Positions 16,478-24,721 of a stretch of 33,813 bases of DNA are shown here, in pieces. Numbering within the stretch: the stretch's first letter is position 1; the number at the start of each line of letters is the position of its first letter. The DNA is from Bacteroidota bacterium (GTDB lineage: Bacteria; Bacteroidota; Bacteroidia; Flavobacteriales_D; Crocinitomicaceae), in contig SBGS01000229.1 of NCBI GenBank assembly GCA_006226555.1, positions 1-33,813 of the forward strand, read 5' to 3'. Made by a program: the position numbers and the translations under genes. The notes beneath the pieces are model-generated. The model worked only from the letters and a program-made list of their open reading frames with translations, did not search any database and had not been told where the DNA came from.

Positions 16478-17336
16478 ATCCTATAAAAATATCAAATGGG
16501 CTGGCATCCTTGTCAGCCTTTTTTCTTTTACCTGTTTATTGCCATCCTGCGGTGATCAGGACAAGGTAGTTGCTTCTGTAGGAAACATGGAGCTTCTAGA
16601 ATCCGAGGTCCTTATTATGATGAAACATCTCGGACAAGACCCCAAGGATGAAAAACAATTCAATTCTTTTATCGAGCAGTGGACCGAAACTGCTTTATAC
16701 GAAATTGAGCTCAAAGAACGTTATCCGGAAAAGTATAAGGTAATCGATCAAAGGGCGAACTCATTTAGAGGTGATCTTGCACGTTTCGAGCTTGAAGAAC
16801 TATCACTTCTATCGAAAATAGATACTGTGATAACAAAAGAAGAGGTTCAGGCTTATTACGATGAACACAAAGAAGAATTCGTTTTAACAGATTATCTTGT
16901 ACGTGCGCTTTATTTGAAAATACCAGAGGGACAGGACTTCAAGAAAAAAAATATTCACATCAAATACCTGTTAAAAAACAATAAAGACCTGGAAGAAGTC
17001 AATTCTTATGCTAAACTTTATGCGGAGAATTTTTATTTCAATGATTCTTCCTGGATTTATTTTTCAGAACTAACGAAAGACATTCCGATGAAGCGATTCA
17101 ACAAGGATAATATTGTTTTGAACAGAACAAAAACGTACTTCAGTGAAGGCGAATACACCTACTTCCTGAATATCCTTGATTATCAATTAAAGGATGATGT
17201 CCCACCTATTGACTTTCTAGAGAATGAGATCAAAACGATTGTTCTCAACCAACGAATTCAGCAGGAAAAAGAAAAATTGAGCCCAATATTACTGAAAGAA
17301 CTAAAAGAAAAATATGCTGTACAGATCAATCATTAG
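16470..17336 (+). CDS. SurA-like chaperone lipoprotein without a parvulin domain
   Basis: This 288-residue protein begins at GTG 16470, overlapping the previous stop by eight bases. It carries a lipoprotein signal with lipobox LLPSC (Cys about residue 27). After the Cys it shows the SurA/PpiC N-terminal pattern: a VASVGNMELLESEV strand-helix start and then long amphipathic helices (FNSFIEQWTETALYEIELKE). No HIL or GYHI parvulin motifs occur, so it would be a chaperone-only, membrane-anchored member of the family. The C-terminal helices (residues about 240-288) resemble the C-terminal segment of SurA. It sits between two true parvulin genes and overlaps the next by 23 bases, implying a shared pathway in outer-membrane protein folding. 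Confidence 0.78.
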   Translation: MSKSYKNIKWAGILVSLFSFTCLLPSCGDQDKVVASVGNMELLESEVLIMMKHLGQDPKDEKQFNSFIEQWTETALYEIELKERYPEKYKVIDQRANSFRGDLARFELEELSLLSKIDTVITKEEVQAYYDEHKEEFVLTDYLVRALYLKIPEGQDFKKKNIHIKYLLKNNKDLEEVNSYAKLYAENFYFNDSSWIYFSELTKDIPMKRFNKDNIVLNRTKTYFSEGEYTYFLNILDYQLKDDVPPIDFLENEIKTIVLNQRIQQEKEKLSPILLKELKEKYAVQINH

Positions 17337-18672
17337 TATCTTCTTACTTCAAGCATTCGGTGCATTTGCACAACCCAAGACCGTTGATAAAATTGCCGCT
17401 CAAGTTGGTGAAAAGGTAATCCTGTTATCCGACATTCAGGGACAAAAATTACAAATGCTTCAAGCAAATATGAGCTTGACCCCAGATACGGATTGTCAGC
17501 TGTTAGAAGAATTGATGTATCAAAAACTTCTTTTGAATCAAGCTATTCTTGACAGTATTGAAGTTACAGACGAGCAGGTTAATGCAGAAATGGAAAACCG
17601 ATTGAGGATCATTGAAAATCAGATCGGAAGCCGTGAAAAAATGGAGCAATTCTATGGTAAAACGATCGGACAGATCAAAATAGAATTTGCCGATGCGATC
17701 CGTGATCAGTTACTTGCACAGGAAATGGAACGTGAGATCACAATGGGGCTCAGCGTAACACCGAGAGAAGTTGAAAATTTCTATAACTCTTTACCTAAGG
17801 ACAGTATCCCTTTCATCAATTCACAGCTGAGCTTCCAACAGATCGTATTCTATCCGGAAGTTACTCAGGAAGACAAAAAACGTGCATTTCAGACCTTGGA
17901 AGAGATAAGAAAAGACATCATTAACAATGGAAAGTCATTCAGCACGCAGGCGCGTATCCATTCAATGGATCCGGGAAGTGCTTCTACCGGTGGTAAAATT
18001 GAAGCTTCCCGTGGAATGATGGTTGCTCCTTTCGAGGCTGCTGCTTTCAGTCTGGAGGTCGGACAGATCAGTTCCGTATTTGAAACAGAATACGGTTATC
18101 ACATCCTAAAATTACTCGATCGAAAAGGAGACGAATACGTTTGTCAACACATCCTCATCATACCTGAATTCGCTCCTGACGCATTAGAAAAAGCTGCAAT
18201 GATGATGGATTCTTGCTACAATTTACTGATGACCGGAAAGATGACGTGGAACGATGCGGTGATGAAGTTTTCAAATGACGAAGAAACCAAACAAAACAGT
18301 GGTATAATCACCAATCCTATTACAGGTGAACAAACATGGGACATGGAAGACCTTAACCAGGTGGATCAACAGATCTACCTAATCACGGACCGCATGGAGC
18401 CGGGTGATATATCACAACCGGGACTTTACACGAATATCTTTAGTCGTAAGCAAGGTATTCGAATTGTTCGTTTGATGAACAGAACATCTCCTCATAAAGC
18501 CAATCTAAAGGATGATTACAACCTGATCAAAACAGCCGCTGAAAATCAAAAGAAACAAGAAAAAATATTAACCTGGACCAAACAGAAGATCTATTCGACT
18601 TATATTAGACTGGATGATAATTACCAAAATTGTAATTTTGTCAATCCTTGGAATAAAACTGAAAAGCGTTAA
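17314..18672 (+). CDS. SurA-like periplasmic peptidyl-prolyl isomerase
   Basis: This 452-residue protein has a signal peptide ending at Gly-Ala-Phe-Ala-Gln, followed by the SurA N-terminal start VDKIAAQVGEKVILLSDI. That start is very close to classic SurA (VDKVAAVVNNGVVLESDV). The first parvulin domain runs about residues 165-270 (QLSFQQIVFYPE to YGYHILKLLDRKG). A second, more degenerate one begins at VCQHILIIPEF (about 275) and runs to about 395, with an altered core. Overall order and length resemble E. coli SurA (428 residues). Its ATG at 17314 lies inside the end of the lipoprotein gene, suggesting translational coupling. It is the third member of the folding set, followed five bases later by a MoxR ATPase gene. 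Confidence 0.9.
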   Translation: MLYRSIISIFLLQAFGAFAQPKTVDKIAAQVGEKVILLSDIQGQKLQMLQANMSLTPDTDCQLLEELMYQKLLLNQAILDSIEVTDEQVNAEMENRLRIIENQIGSREKMEQFYGKTIGQIKIEFADAIRDQLLAQEMEREITMGLSVTPREVENFYNSLPKDSIPFINSQLSFQQIVFYPEVTQEDKKRAFQTLEEIRKDIINNGKSFSTQARIHSMDPGSASTGGKIEASRGMMVAPFEAAAFSLEVGQISSVFETEYGYHILKLLDRKGDEYVCQHILIIPEFAPDALEKAAMMMDSCYNLLMTGKMTWNDAVMKFSNDEETKQNSGIITNPITGEQTWDMEDLNQVDQQIYLITDRMEPGDISQPGLYTNIFSRKQGIRIVRLMNRTSPHKANLKDDYNLIKTAAENQKKQEKILTWTKQKIYSTYIRLDDNYQNCNFVNPWNKTEKR

Positions 18673-18677
18673 CATTT

Positions 18678-19631
18678 ATGTCAGATAAAGCAGCAGTTGA
18701 TCAGCTTGTAAAAGATTACGAGGCTCTCAAAACAGAAATTCACAAAGTAATCGTAGGTCAAGATGACGTGGTAGACCAGGTTTTGATCTCTATCTTTTCT
18801 CGTGGTCATGCTTTACTTGTTGGTGTTCCGGGATTAGCTAAAACGTTACTCGTAAATACCATTGCACAGTCATTAGGACTTACATTTAACAGGATTCAGT
18901 TCACTCCGGACCTCATGCCTTCTGACATTATTGGTTCAGAAATCCTTGATGAAACAAAGAATTTTAAGTTCGTAAAAGGGCCGTTGTTCTCGAATATTAT
19001 CCTTGCGGATGAGATCAACAGAACGCCTCCGAAGACGCAATCTGCACTTTTAGAGGCCATGCAAGAAAGAGCAGTTACTGCGGCAGGTAACAACTATCCA
19101 CTACCCTCACCATTTTTTGTATTGGCTACACAGAATCCGATTGAGCAAGAAGGTACTTATCCTCTTCCTGAAGCACAATTAGATCGATTCATGTTCAATA
19201 TCTGGGTGGACTACCCTACTTACGTTGAAGAACTTGCAATCGTAAGAGCCACTACAACTGACTTCAAGGCTGATCTTAAGCAGATTCTCGATGGACCTCA
19301 GATCATGAATTATCAGGATCTAATTCGAAGAATACCGGTAGCTGATAATGTGTTGGAGTATGCGGTAAAACTTGTCGGTAAAACGCGCATTAATAGTGAA
19401 TTTGCAACTTCATTGACCAAAGATTATATCTCTTGGGGAGCAGGACCACGAGCCTCTCAAAACCTTATCATAGGTGCAAAATGTCACGCTGCCCTAAATG
19501 GAAAATACTCTCCTGACATCGAAGATGTTAAGGCTGTCGCTCAACCAATTCTACGACATAGAATTGTAAGAAACTACAAAGCGGAGGCCGAAGGATTTAC
19601 AATGGAAAGGATCATTAACGAGTTGCTGTAG
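18678..19631 (+). CDS. MoxR-family AAA+ ATPase
   Basis: This 317-residue cytosolic AAA+ protein has Walker A GVPGLAKT (49-56), Walker B ILADE (108-112), sensor-1 TQNP (151-154) and the MoxR-type QLDRF (167-171). MoxR proteins are chaperone-like ATPases that usually work with DUF58 or von Willebrand A-domain proteins encoded next door. None is present here: the gene closes the parvulin series (five bases after the SurA-like gene) and is followed by a 103-base gap and a new promoter. A 7-bp hairpin just after the stop (19632-19638 with 19643-19649, CCGT loop) is followed by A residues rather than T, so it is a poor terminator. Confidence 0.93.
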   Translation: MSDKAAVDQLVKDYEALKTEIHKVIVGQDDVVDQVLISIFSRGHALLVGVPGLAKTLLVNTIAQSLGLTFNRIQFTPDLMPSDIIGSEILDETKNFKFVKGPLFSNIILADEINRTPPKTQSALLEAMQERAVTAAGNNYPLPSPFFVLATQNPIEQEGTYPLPEAQLDRFMFNIWVDYPTYVEELAIVRATTTDFKADLKQILDGPQIMNYQDLIRRIPVADNVLEYAVKLVGKTRINSEFATSLTKDYISWGAGPRASQNLIIGAKCHAALNGKYSPDIEDVKAVAQPILRHRIVRNYKAEAEGFTMERIINELL

Positions 19632-19702
19632 TAGTTAACCGTTTAACTAAAAAATCTCAAGAATATCAGGCGCTTAGACTTTTTTAAAGGCTCAATTTGC
19701 CT

Positions 19703-19710
19703 TATTTTTG
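19703..19710 (+). promoter_or_regulatory. -7 promoter box TATTTTTG for the T9SS cargo operon
   Basis: This exact TAnnTTTG match ends 24 bases before the ATG at 19735. It is the only promoter box I see for the five-gene run 19735-27290. It contains the TTG that would extend the first gene by nine residues, which argues for the ATG start. No clear -33 TTG is at the expected spacing. Confidence 0.6.
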
Positions 19711-19734
19711 TACCCTACTGAAACCGGGTACTAC

Positions 19735-20058
19735 ATGAAAAACTTCTTTCTTATTGGTGGATTTATAATTTTATCCAATTTAACTTTTGGGCAGACTCAT
19801 TCTTATTCCTTCAAGGGCATAGTGACTCAGGAGCAAGCAGCAGAACTGATTGCAGAACTTGAACGACTTCCTGAAGTTTCTAATGTGAAATTAAAATACA
19901 AGGAAGAAAAGGCTGGTGGTGAACTACTATTTGACGTTTTAACACCTGCTTCAAAGACGGATATTGATCAATCCTTCTCCCCTGTTTCGATCAAAGAGAT
20001 TTTACTCCGAAGAAATTTGGAACCCCTGACATTTAAATCAAGAACGGAAAATCCTTGA
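19735..20058 (+). CDS. Small secreted protein, possible HMA-like ferredoxin fold
   Basis: This 107-residue exported protein (signal peptide ending near Leu-Thr-Phe-Gly-Gln) is not one I can name. Residues about 20-65 show a strand-helix-strand pattern (SYSFKGIVTQEQAAELIAEL, then LPEVSNVKLKYKEE, then GGELLFDV). This resembles the heavy-metal-associated or other ferredoxin-like folds, in which a helix of small steps is followed by a 'V-x-x-V' strand. The CxxC metal site is absent; the mature protein has no Cys at all. The tail includes SPVSIKEILLRRNLEPL. It is first in the operon, with one base between its stop and the start of the giant surface protein, so a role in export or assembly of that cargo is an inference. 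Confidence 0.72.
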   Translation: MKNFFLIGGFIILSNLTFGQTHSYSFKGIVTQEQAAELIAELERLPEVSNVKLKYKEEKAGGELLFDVLTPASKTDIDQSFSPVSIKEILLRRNLEPLTFKSRTENP

Positions 20059-20059
20059 G

Positions 20060-23000
20060 ATGAAAAATTTATTACTATCAGCGCTCTTAATCGTGAGTGC
20101 ACAAGCATTGGCACAATCTGATGGCTGTTCTTCGGCAACGCTTCTTAGCGTAACAGCAAACTGTTCCTCCCCTGTATCAGGTACAACTCTTGGTGCTACT
20201 CAAACTATTGCAGGTTGTTCAGGTAATGCCGATGATGATGTATGGTATCAATTCACTGCAACCAATACAGCACATCAGATCACAGTGATTCCAATTGCAG
20301 GTTTTGATCCGGTCGTTCAATTGTTCTCCGGAACATGCTCTTCTCTGACCTCACTGGTTTGTAAAGACAATGGAGGATCCGGTGTTACTGAAATCATCAA
20401 CTACAATGGTCTAACGCCCGGGAATACTTACACAGTAAGAATTTATCATTATGGTGCAGGATCAGGTACTGGAAATTTCACAATTTGCGTTACGAATCCA
20501 CCCCCGACACCGTCAAACGATGAATGTATCAGTGCTACACCATTAAATGTTAACGGCTCTTGTAGCTATACCAATGCTACCACTGATGGTGCTTCTCAAT
20601 CTTTAACCGGATGTTCAGGAACAGCAGATGACGATGTTTGGTTCAGTTTTGTAGCTACAAATTCTTTACAAAACATCCAGGTTAATCCAATTGACGCTAT
20701 CGACCTGGTATTTCAGGTATACTCTGGTTCATGTGGAGCTTTAAACAGCTTGATCTGCATTGATAACACGTTCACAGGAGATGTTGAGCAATCCGATATC
20801 GTTGGACTTGTTCCAGGTCAGACATATTACATTCGTGTTTACGATTACTATCAAGGTAACACAGGTGATTTTCAAATATGCATCACGGGAACGCCCACAC
20901 CTACACCAACCAATGATGATCCTTGTTCGGCGATAGAACTTCCTGCTGTTACAGCAACTTGTCAATTCTCACAATTCACAACTGTAGGTGCTTCAGCAAC
21001 CATGAGTGCTCCTACCCCATCAACTTGTGCTGGAGGTAGTGGTGCAGCGATAGGAGGTTTTTCTGCTTCCTCATCTGATGTTTGGTTTGCCATAACGGTA
21101 CCTGCCAGTGGTAATGTTGATGTTACAGCTCAACCGAATGGTGGCGCAGGATCGATCACAGATGGAGTTATGGCACTCTATAGTGGTACATGTTCCAGCT
21201 TGACTCAGATTGCCTGCTCGGATGATAATAATTATCCCGGATCAACAAATGATCTATTACCATTCTTATCCGTAAACGGACTCACTCCGGGATCAACTGT
21301 CTACCTTAGATACTGGGGATTTGGTAGTTCGACAGGGACATTTGGTATTTGTGTTTCGACGGCAACGAACGATGATTGTGCAAATGCCTTGTATATATGT
21401 GACATTAATGGTTACAGCGCTTCTACAAGTGCCTCTTACACACCTGATCGTCCGGACAATATGCGCGGAAACAACGAGGACATCAACGGAAATAACCTGG
21501 TTGATGGGTTTGACTCAGGAGGGATCTTCGGACAAGCAGGACCATGGGGAACCGGGTCGGCTGATTTTGATGTTGTGATCGATAATAACAGCTGGATCAA
21601 ATTCACTGCTTCAAATACAACTGCTACCTTGGATGTAGATGTTTATGACTGCTGGACAGGAAACGGAATACAAATGCAGATCTTTGAAGGAACGAACTGT
21701 ACAAACTTTATCCCGGTTTCAAATTTTGAAGAAAGTGCGATCGGATTTACAATTACAGCGATAAATCTGACTATTGGAAATGACTATTATCTCATGGTAG
21801 ATGGGTTTGCAGGTGATATTTGTAATTATACGATAACGGCGAATTCAGGTGTTCAGTTTCCTGACATCGCTGACGTAAATCCTATTTGCGAAGGAGGAAC
21901 GGTAACCTTGAATGCACCTCCGGGAGCAACTTCCTACGAGTGGCAGCATGATGGATCTGCAACTCCTAGTGTTACGGTTTCACCATCTACAACGCAAACA
22001 TATTACTGTGAAGTAACTGGTTTATGTGATTACAAGCAGATGCTGGATGTTGTTGTTACAGTAAACCCAAATCCAAATGTGAGTATTACAAATGGTGCTA
22101 CAACATCAATTTGTCAGGGAGCTAGTGCTACACTGACCGCTACCGGAGCAACAAATTACACATGGTCAACAGGTGGTTCAGGAGCATCGATCAATGTTTC
22201 TCCGACCACAAATACGCAATATACTGTAACAGGGATTGATGCGAATGGTTGTTCTAATAATGATGTGATCACGGTGCAAGTAAATTCTCTTCCAACGTTA
22301 GCGGCTAATCCGAATGCTACGGATGCTGATTGCGGTGGATCAAATGGAGCACTTATCGGTGCAACTGCATCAGGAAATGGACCTTTCAGCTATTCATGGT
22401 CAAATGGAACTTCAACTATCGGGTCAACCGCCAACCTTAACAATGTTCCTGCGGGAAATTATTATTTGACTGTAACCGATGCCAACACATGTAATGACCA
22501 ATTCGGACCGTTCAATATCTCAAACCCAGGAGCTCCTCCTGCGCCATCACTTACGATCGATGATAATGATCCTTGTCTTGGTGCATCAAGTGTTTTAACT
22601 GCATCCAGCGCTGCGAGCTCTCCGGTATATAATTGGACCGGTCCTAACGGATTCACTGCTACCGGCACTACTGTTAACTTAACAAATGTGACTTCCCTTG
22701 AAAGCGGTAATTACTGTGTTTCTGTTACATCCGCTGGTTGTACTGGTCCATCTTCCTGCCAGACGATCACAGTACTAAACGATCCTCTGATCGCAGTAAC
22801 AGCTGCCGGGAATGATTCTACAATATGTTTATTCAATGACATTAACCTAAGTGTTACCGGTGCTGATTCATACACCTGGACTGGTCCAAACAGTTATAGC
22901 GGCTCAGGTTCGACCATCAATATCCCTAATGCTCAACAAGCAAACAGTGGTTACTATGCTGTAACGGGAATTGATGCCAACGGCTGTTCTGCTACTGATT

Positions 23001-23800
23001 CCATTTTAATATCAGTACTGCAGCTTCCTGTTGTTGATCTCGCTGCAGATCATGCCAATAATATCTATTGTAATGGCTATATAGCCAATTTAACTGCCAG
23101 TGGAGCTATGTCATATACCTGGACAGGACCATCAGGATTCACTTCCTCCAATAGTTCCGTAACCTTGATCAATCTGGATGCCGGAGATCAAGGATACTAT
23201 TATGTTACAGGTACAGATTCAGAAGGATGTGCTAACTCAGATAGTATTTTCTTGACGATTATTACCAATGTTCCGGCGTTTGCTCCTTCTGACACAATGA
23301 TCTGTCCGGGAGAAACACTGATTCTTTATGGTTCAGGAGGTCAGACGTACAATTGGAATGGACCTGCGGGGTATTATTCTGAGCTTCAGAATCCAACTGT
23401 TACGACCGATGCTTCATTTGAAAACTCAGGAATTTACTACCTGACAGTTACCGATGCCAATGGATGCCTGGGATATGACTCTACACTTGTTGAAGTAACA
23501 AACAATGGAGACTGCCTATTTATTCCAAACCTTACAACTCCTGATAAGGATGGCCACAATGACCTATGGGTAATTGAAGGACTTGATAAATTTGAAAATG
23601 CCGAGGTCGAGATCTATAACAGATGGGGAAATATGGTTTATTATTCCTCTCCCTATAACAATGATTGGGATGGTACTGTAAATCAGCCGGGAGTAATAGA
23701 CGGTGAAGGAAAGGTTCCTGTTGGTACATACTTCTATATTATCAAGCTTAATGAAGGCGATAAACCACCATTTAAGGGATATGTTGAAGTCCAATACTAA
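20060..23800 (+). CDS. Large secreted surface protein with T9SS type B (gliding-motility) C-terminal domain
   Basis: This 1246-residue protein has a signal peptide (residues 1-19, ending AQALAQ). The first half (about 20-600) has four beta-sandwich units. The first three are related copies with repeated cores such as DDDVWYQFTATN / DDDVWFSFVATN / SSDVWFAITVP, each followed by 'SGTC/SGSC…L' and a 'GLTPG…Y.VR.Y' strand, like bacterial pre-peptidase C-type domains. The second half (about 605-1150) is a chain of Ig/PKD-like units recurring as SYTWTGPN…Y.VTG.DANGC. Residues about 1152-1246 (FIPNLTTPDKDGHND, EIYNRWGNMVYY, GTYFYIIKL) match the CHU_C/gliding-motility-associated sorting domain that directs export by T9SS. 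It is probably an adhesin or cell-surface matrix protein. PorP/SprF and an OmpA partner follow directly. Confidence 0.93.
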   Translation: MKNLLLSALLIVSAQALAQSDGCSSATLLSVTANCSSPVSGTTLGATQTIAGCSGNADDDVWYQFTATNTAHQITVIPIAGFDPVVQLFSGTCSSLTSLVCKDNGGSGVTEIINYNGLTPGNTYTVRIYHYGAGSGTGNFTICVTNPPPTPSNDECISATPLNVNGSCSYTNATTDGASQSLTGCSGTADDDVWFSFVATNSLQNIQVNPIDAIDLVFQVYSGSCGALNSLICIDNTFTGDVEQSDIVGLVPGQTYYIRVYDYYQGNTGDFQICITGTPTPTPTNDDPCSAIELPAVTATCQFSQFTTVGASATMSAPTPSTCAGGSGAAIGGFSASSSDVWFAITVPASGNVDVTAQPNGGAGSITDGVMALYSGTCSSLTQIACSDDNNYPGSTNDLLPFLSVNGLTPGSTVYLRYWGFGSSTGTFGICVSTATNDDCANALYICDINGYSASTSASYTPDRPDNMRGNNEDINGNNLVDGFDSGGIFGQAGPWGTGSADFDVVIDNNSWIKFTASNTTATLDVDVYDCWTGNGIQMQIFEGTNCTNFIPVSNFEESAIGFTITAINLTIGNDYYLMVDGFAGDICNYTITANSGVQFPDIADVNPICEGGTVTLNAPPGATSYEWQHDGSATPSVTVSPSTTQTYYCEVTGLCDYKQMLDVVVTVNPNPNVSITNGATTSICQGASATLTATGATNYTWSTGGSGASINVSPTTNTQYTVTGIDANGCSNNDVITVQVNSLPTLAANPNATDADCGGSNGALIGATASGNGPFSYSWSNGTSTIGSTANLNNVPAGNYYLTVTDANTCNDQFGPFNISNPGAPPAPSLTIDDNDPCLGASSVLTASSAASSPVYNWTGPNGFTATGTTVNLTNVTSLESGNYCVSVTSAGCTGPSSCQTITVLNDPLIAVTAAGNDSTICLFNDINLSVTGADSYTWTGPNSYSGSGSTINIPNAQQANSGYYAVTGIDANGCSATDSILISVLQLPVVDLAADHANNIYCNGYIANLTASGAMSYTWTGPSGFTSSNSSVTLINLDAGDQGYYYVTGTDSEGCANSDSIFLTIITNVPAFAPSDTMICPGETLILYGSGGQTYNWNGPAGYYSELQNPTVTTDASFENSGIYYLTVTDANGCLGYDSTLVEVTNNGDCLFIPNLTTPDKDGHNDLWVIEGLDKFENAEVEIYNRWGNMVYYSSPYNNDWDGTVNQPGVIDGEGKVPVGTYFYIIKLNEGDKPPFKGYVEVQY

Positions 23801-23807
23801 TGACAGC

Positions 23808-24719
23808 ATGAGAAAGATAATATTTATAACAGCATTATTTATTTCTGCCTTTGCTCAATCCCAACAGGATGAACAAATGAGCTTGTATATGCAGAATCAG
23901 TTGTACTACAACCCGGCATACGCAGGAAGTAGAAATGCTCTGAGCACCATTGCTATCGCAAGATTTCAATGGGTTCAATTTGACGGCGCCCCTACTACCC
24001 AATGGTTCAGTGTGCATGCGCCTTTTCTACAACAAACACTTGGTGCAGGCATACATGCCGTAAATGATCGCATTGGTAACAGAAGTAGAACCGCAATATT
24101 TGGAGATCTTAGTGCTAGTATTCAGCTGAATAAGCAAAACACCCGACTCGCAGCAGGATTATCCGGAGGAATCGATGTTATTGGATATGACTTCAGTTCA
24201 GTTAAGGTGAATGATCAAAATGATCCCTATTATGGTTCACTCTACAGTGTAACTAAACCAAACATGGGAGCAGGTCTCTATTGTTATTCTGATCGTTTCT
24301 TTGTGGGTCTATCCAGTCCACGTTTATTTGAAATGGAAGATGTTCTTTTAGATTCATTGATAGACAAATTAAATACAAGACACTTTTTCTTCTCATCTGG
24401 ATATGTTTTCGATTTGAATAGTGTATTTAAATTAAAGCCATCAGCATTACTGAAATATACTCCAAAGGCTCCATTAACAGTTGATTTTAACCTTAGTATG
24501 TTAATGTATGATCAAATCTGGGTGGGTCTACTTTACCGTTACAACGAAGCAATGGGAGCTAATGTAATTTACAACATAAAGCAAACGCTGAGTATCGGAT
24601 ACACCTATGATTTCCCAATCAATGGTTTACGCACTTATCAATATGGATCACATGAAGTATTCCTGAGATATGACTTTATGCCAAAGAAAACGAACTATAC
24701 TTCTCCTCGCTATTTCTGA
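23808..24719 (+). CDS. PorP/SprF-family type IX secretion outer-membrane protein
   Basis: This 303-residue barrel protein starts at ATG 23808, eight bases after the stop of the cargo gene. The longer in-frame extension overlaps cargo coding sequence and would not give a signal peptide. It has a signal peptide ending at Phe-Ala-Gln-Ser-Gln, then the family signature MSLYMQNQLYYNPAYAGSR, and strands to the end (YGSHEVFLRYDF). PorP/SprF proteins are needed to anchor or export T9SS substrates with type B sorting domains and are usually encoded right after their cargo, exactly as here. Many Flavobacteriia have several paralogues, so this one is probably dedicated to the protein upstream. Confidence 0.92.
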   Translation: MRKIIFITALFISAFAQSQQDEQMSLYMQNQLYYNPAYAGSRNALSTIAIARFQWVQFDGAPTTQWFSVHAPFLQQTLGAGIHAVNDRIGNRSRTAIFGDLSASIQLNKQNTRLAAGLSGGIDVIGYDFSSVKVNDQNDPYYGSLYSVTKPNMGAGLYCYSDRFFVGLSSPRLFEMEDVLLDSLIDKLNTRHFFFSSGYVFDLNSVFKLKPSALLKYTPKAPLTVDFNLSMLMYDQIWVGLLYRYNEAMGANVIYNIKQTLSIGYTYDFPINGLRTYQYGSHEVFLRYDFMPKKTNYTSPRYF

Positions 24720-24721
24720 TC

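Noticed and set aside
19632..19649. Terminator after the MoxR gene
   Set aside because: The 7-bp hairpin is AT-rich and is followed by A residues, not a T run, so it is not a convincing Rho-independent terminator on the plus strand.
19708..19734. Longer TTG start for the small secreted protein at 19708
   Set aside because: The TTG is part of the -7 box TATTTTTG, so it would be upstream of the transcript; ATG 19735 begins the signal peptide.
20060..23800. CRISPR or DNA tandem-repeat array within the giant gene
   Set aside because: The repeats are protein-level Ig and beta-sandwich modules with diverged DNA; no short identical repeats with regular spacers are present.
23703..23807. N-terminal extension of the PorP/SprF protein
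   Set aside because: It overlaps the coding sequence of the cargo's sorting domain in another frame and gives no signal peptide; ATG 23808 does.
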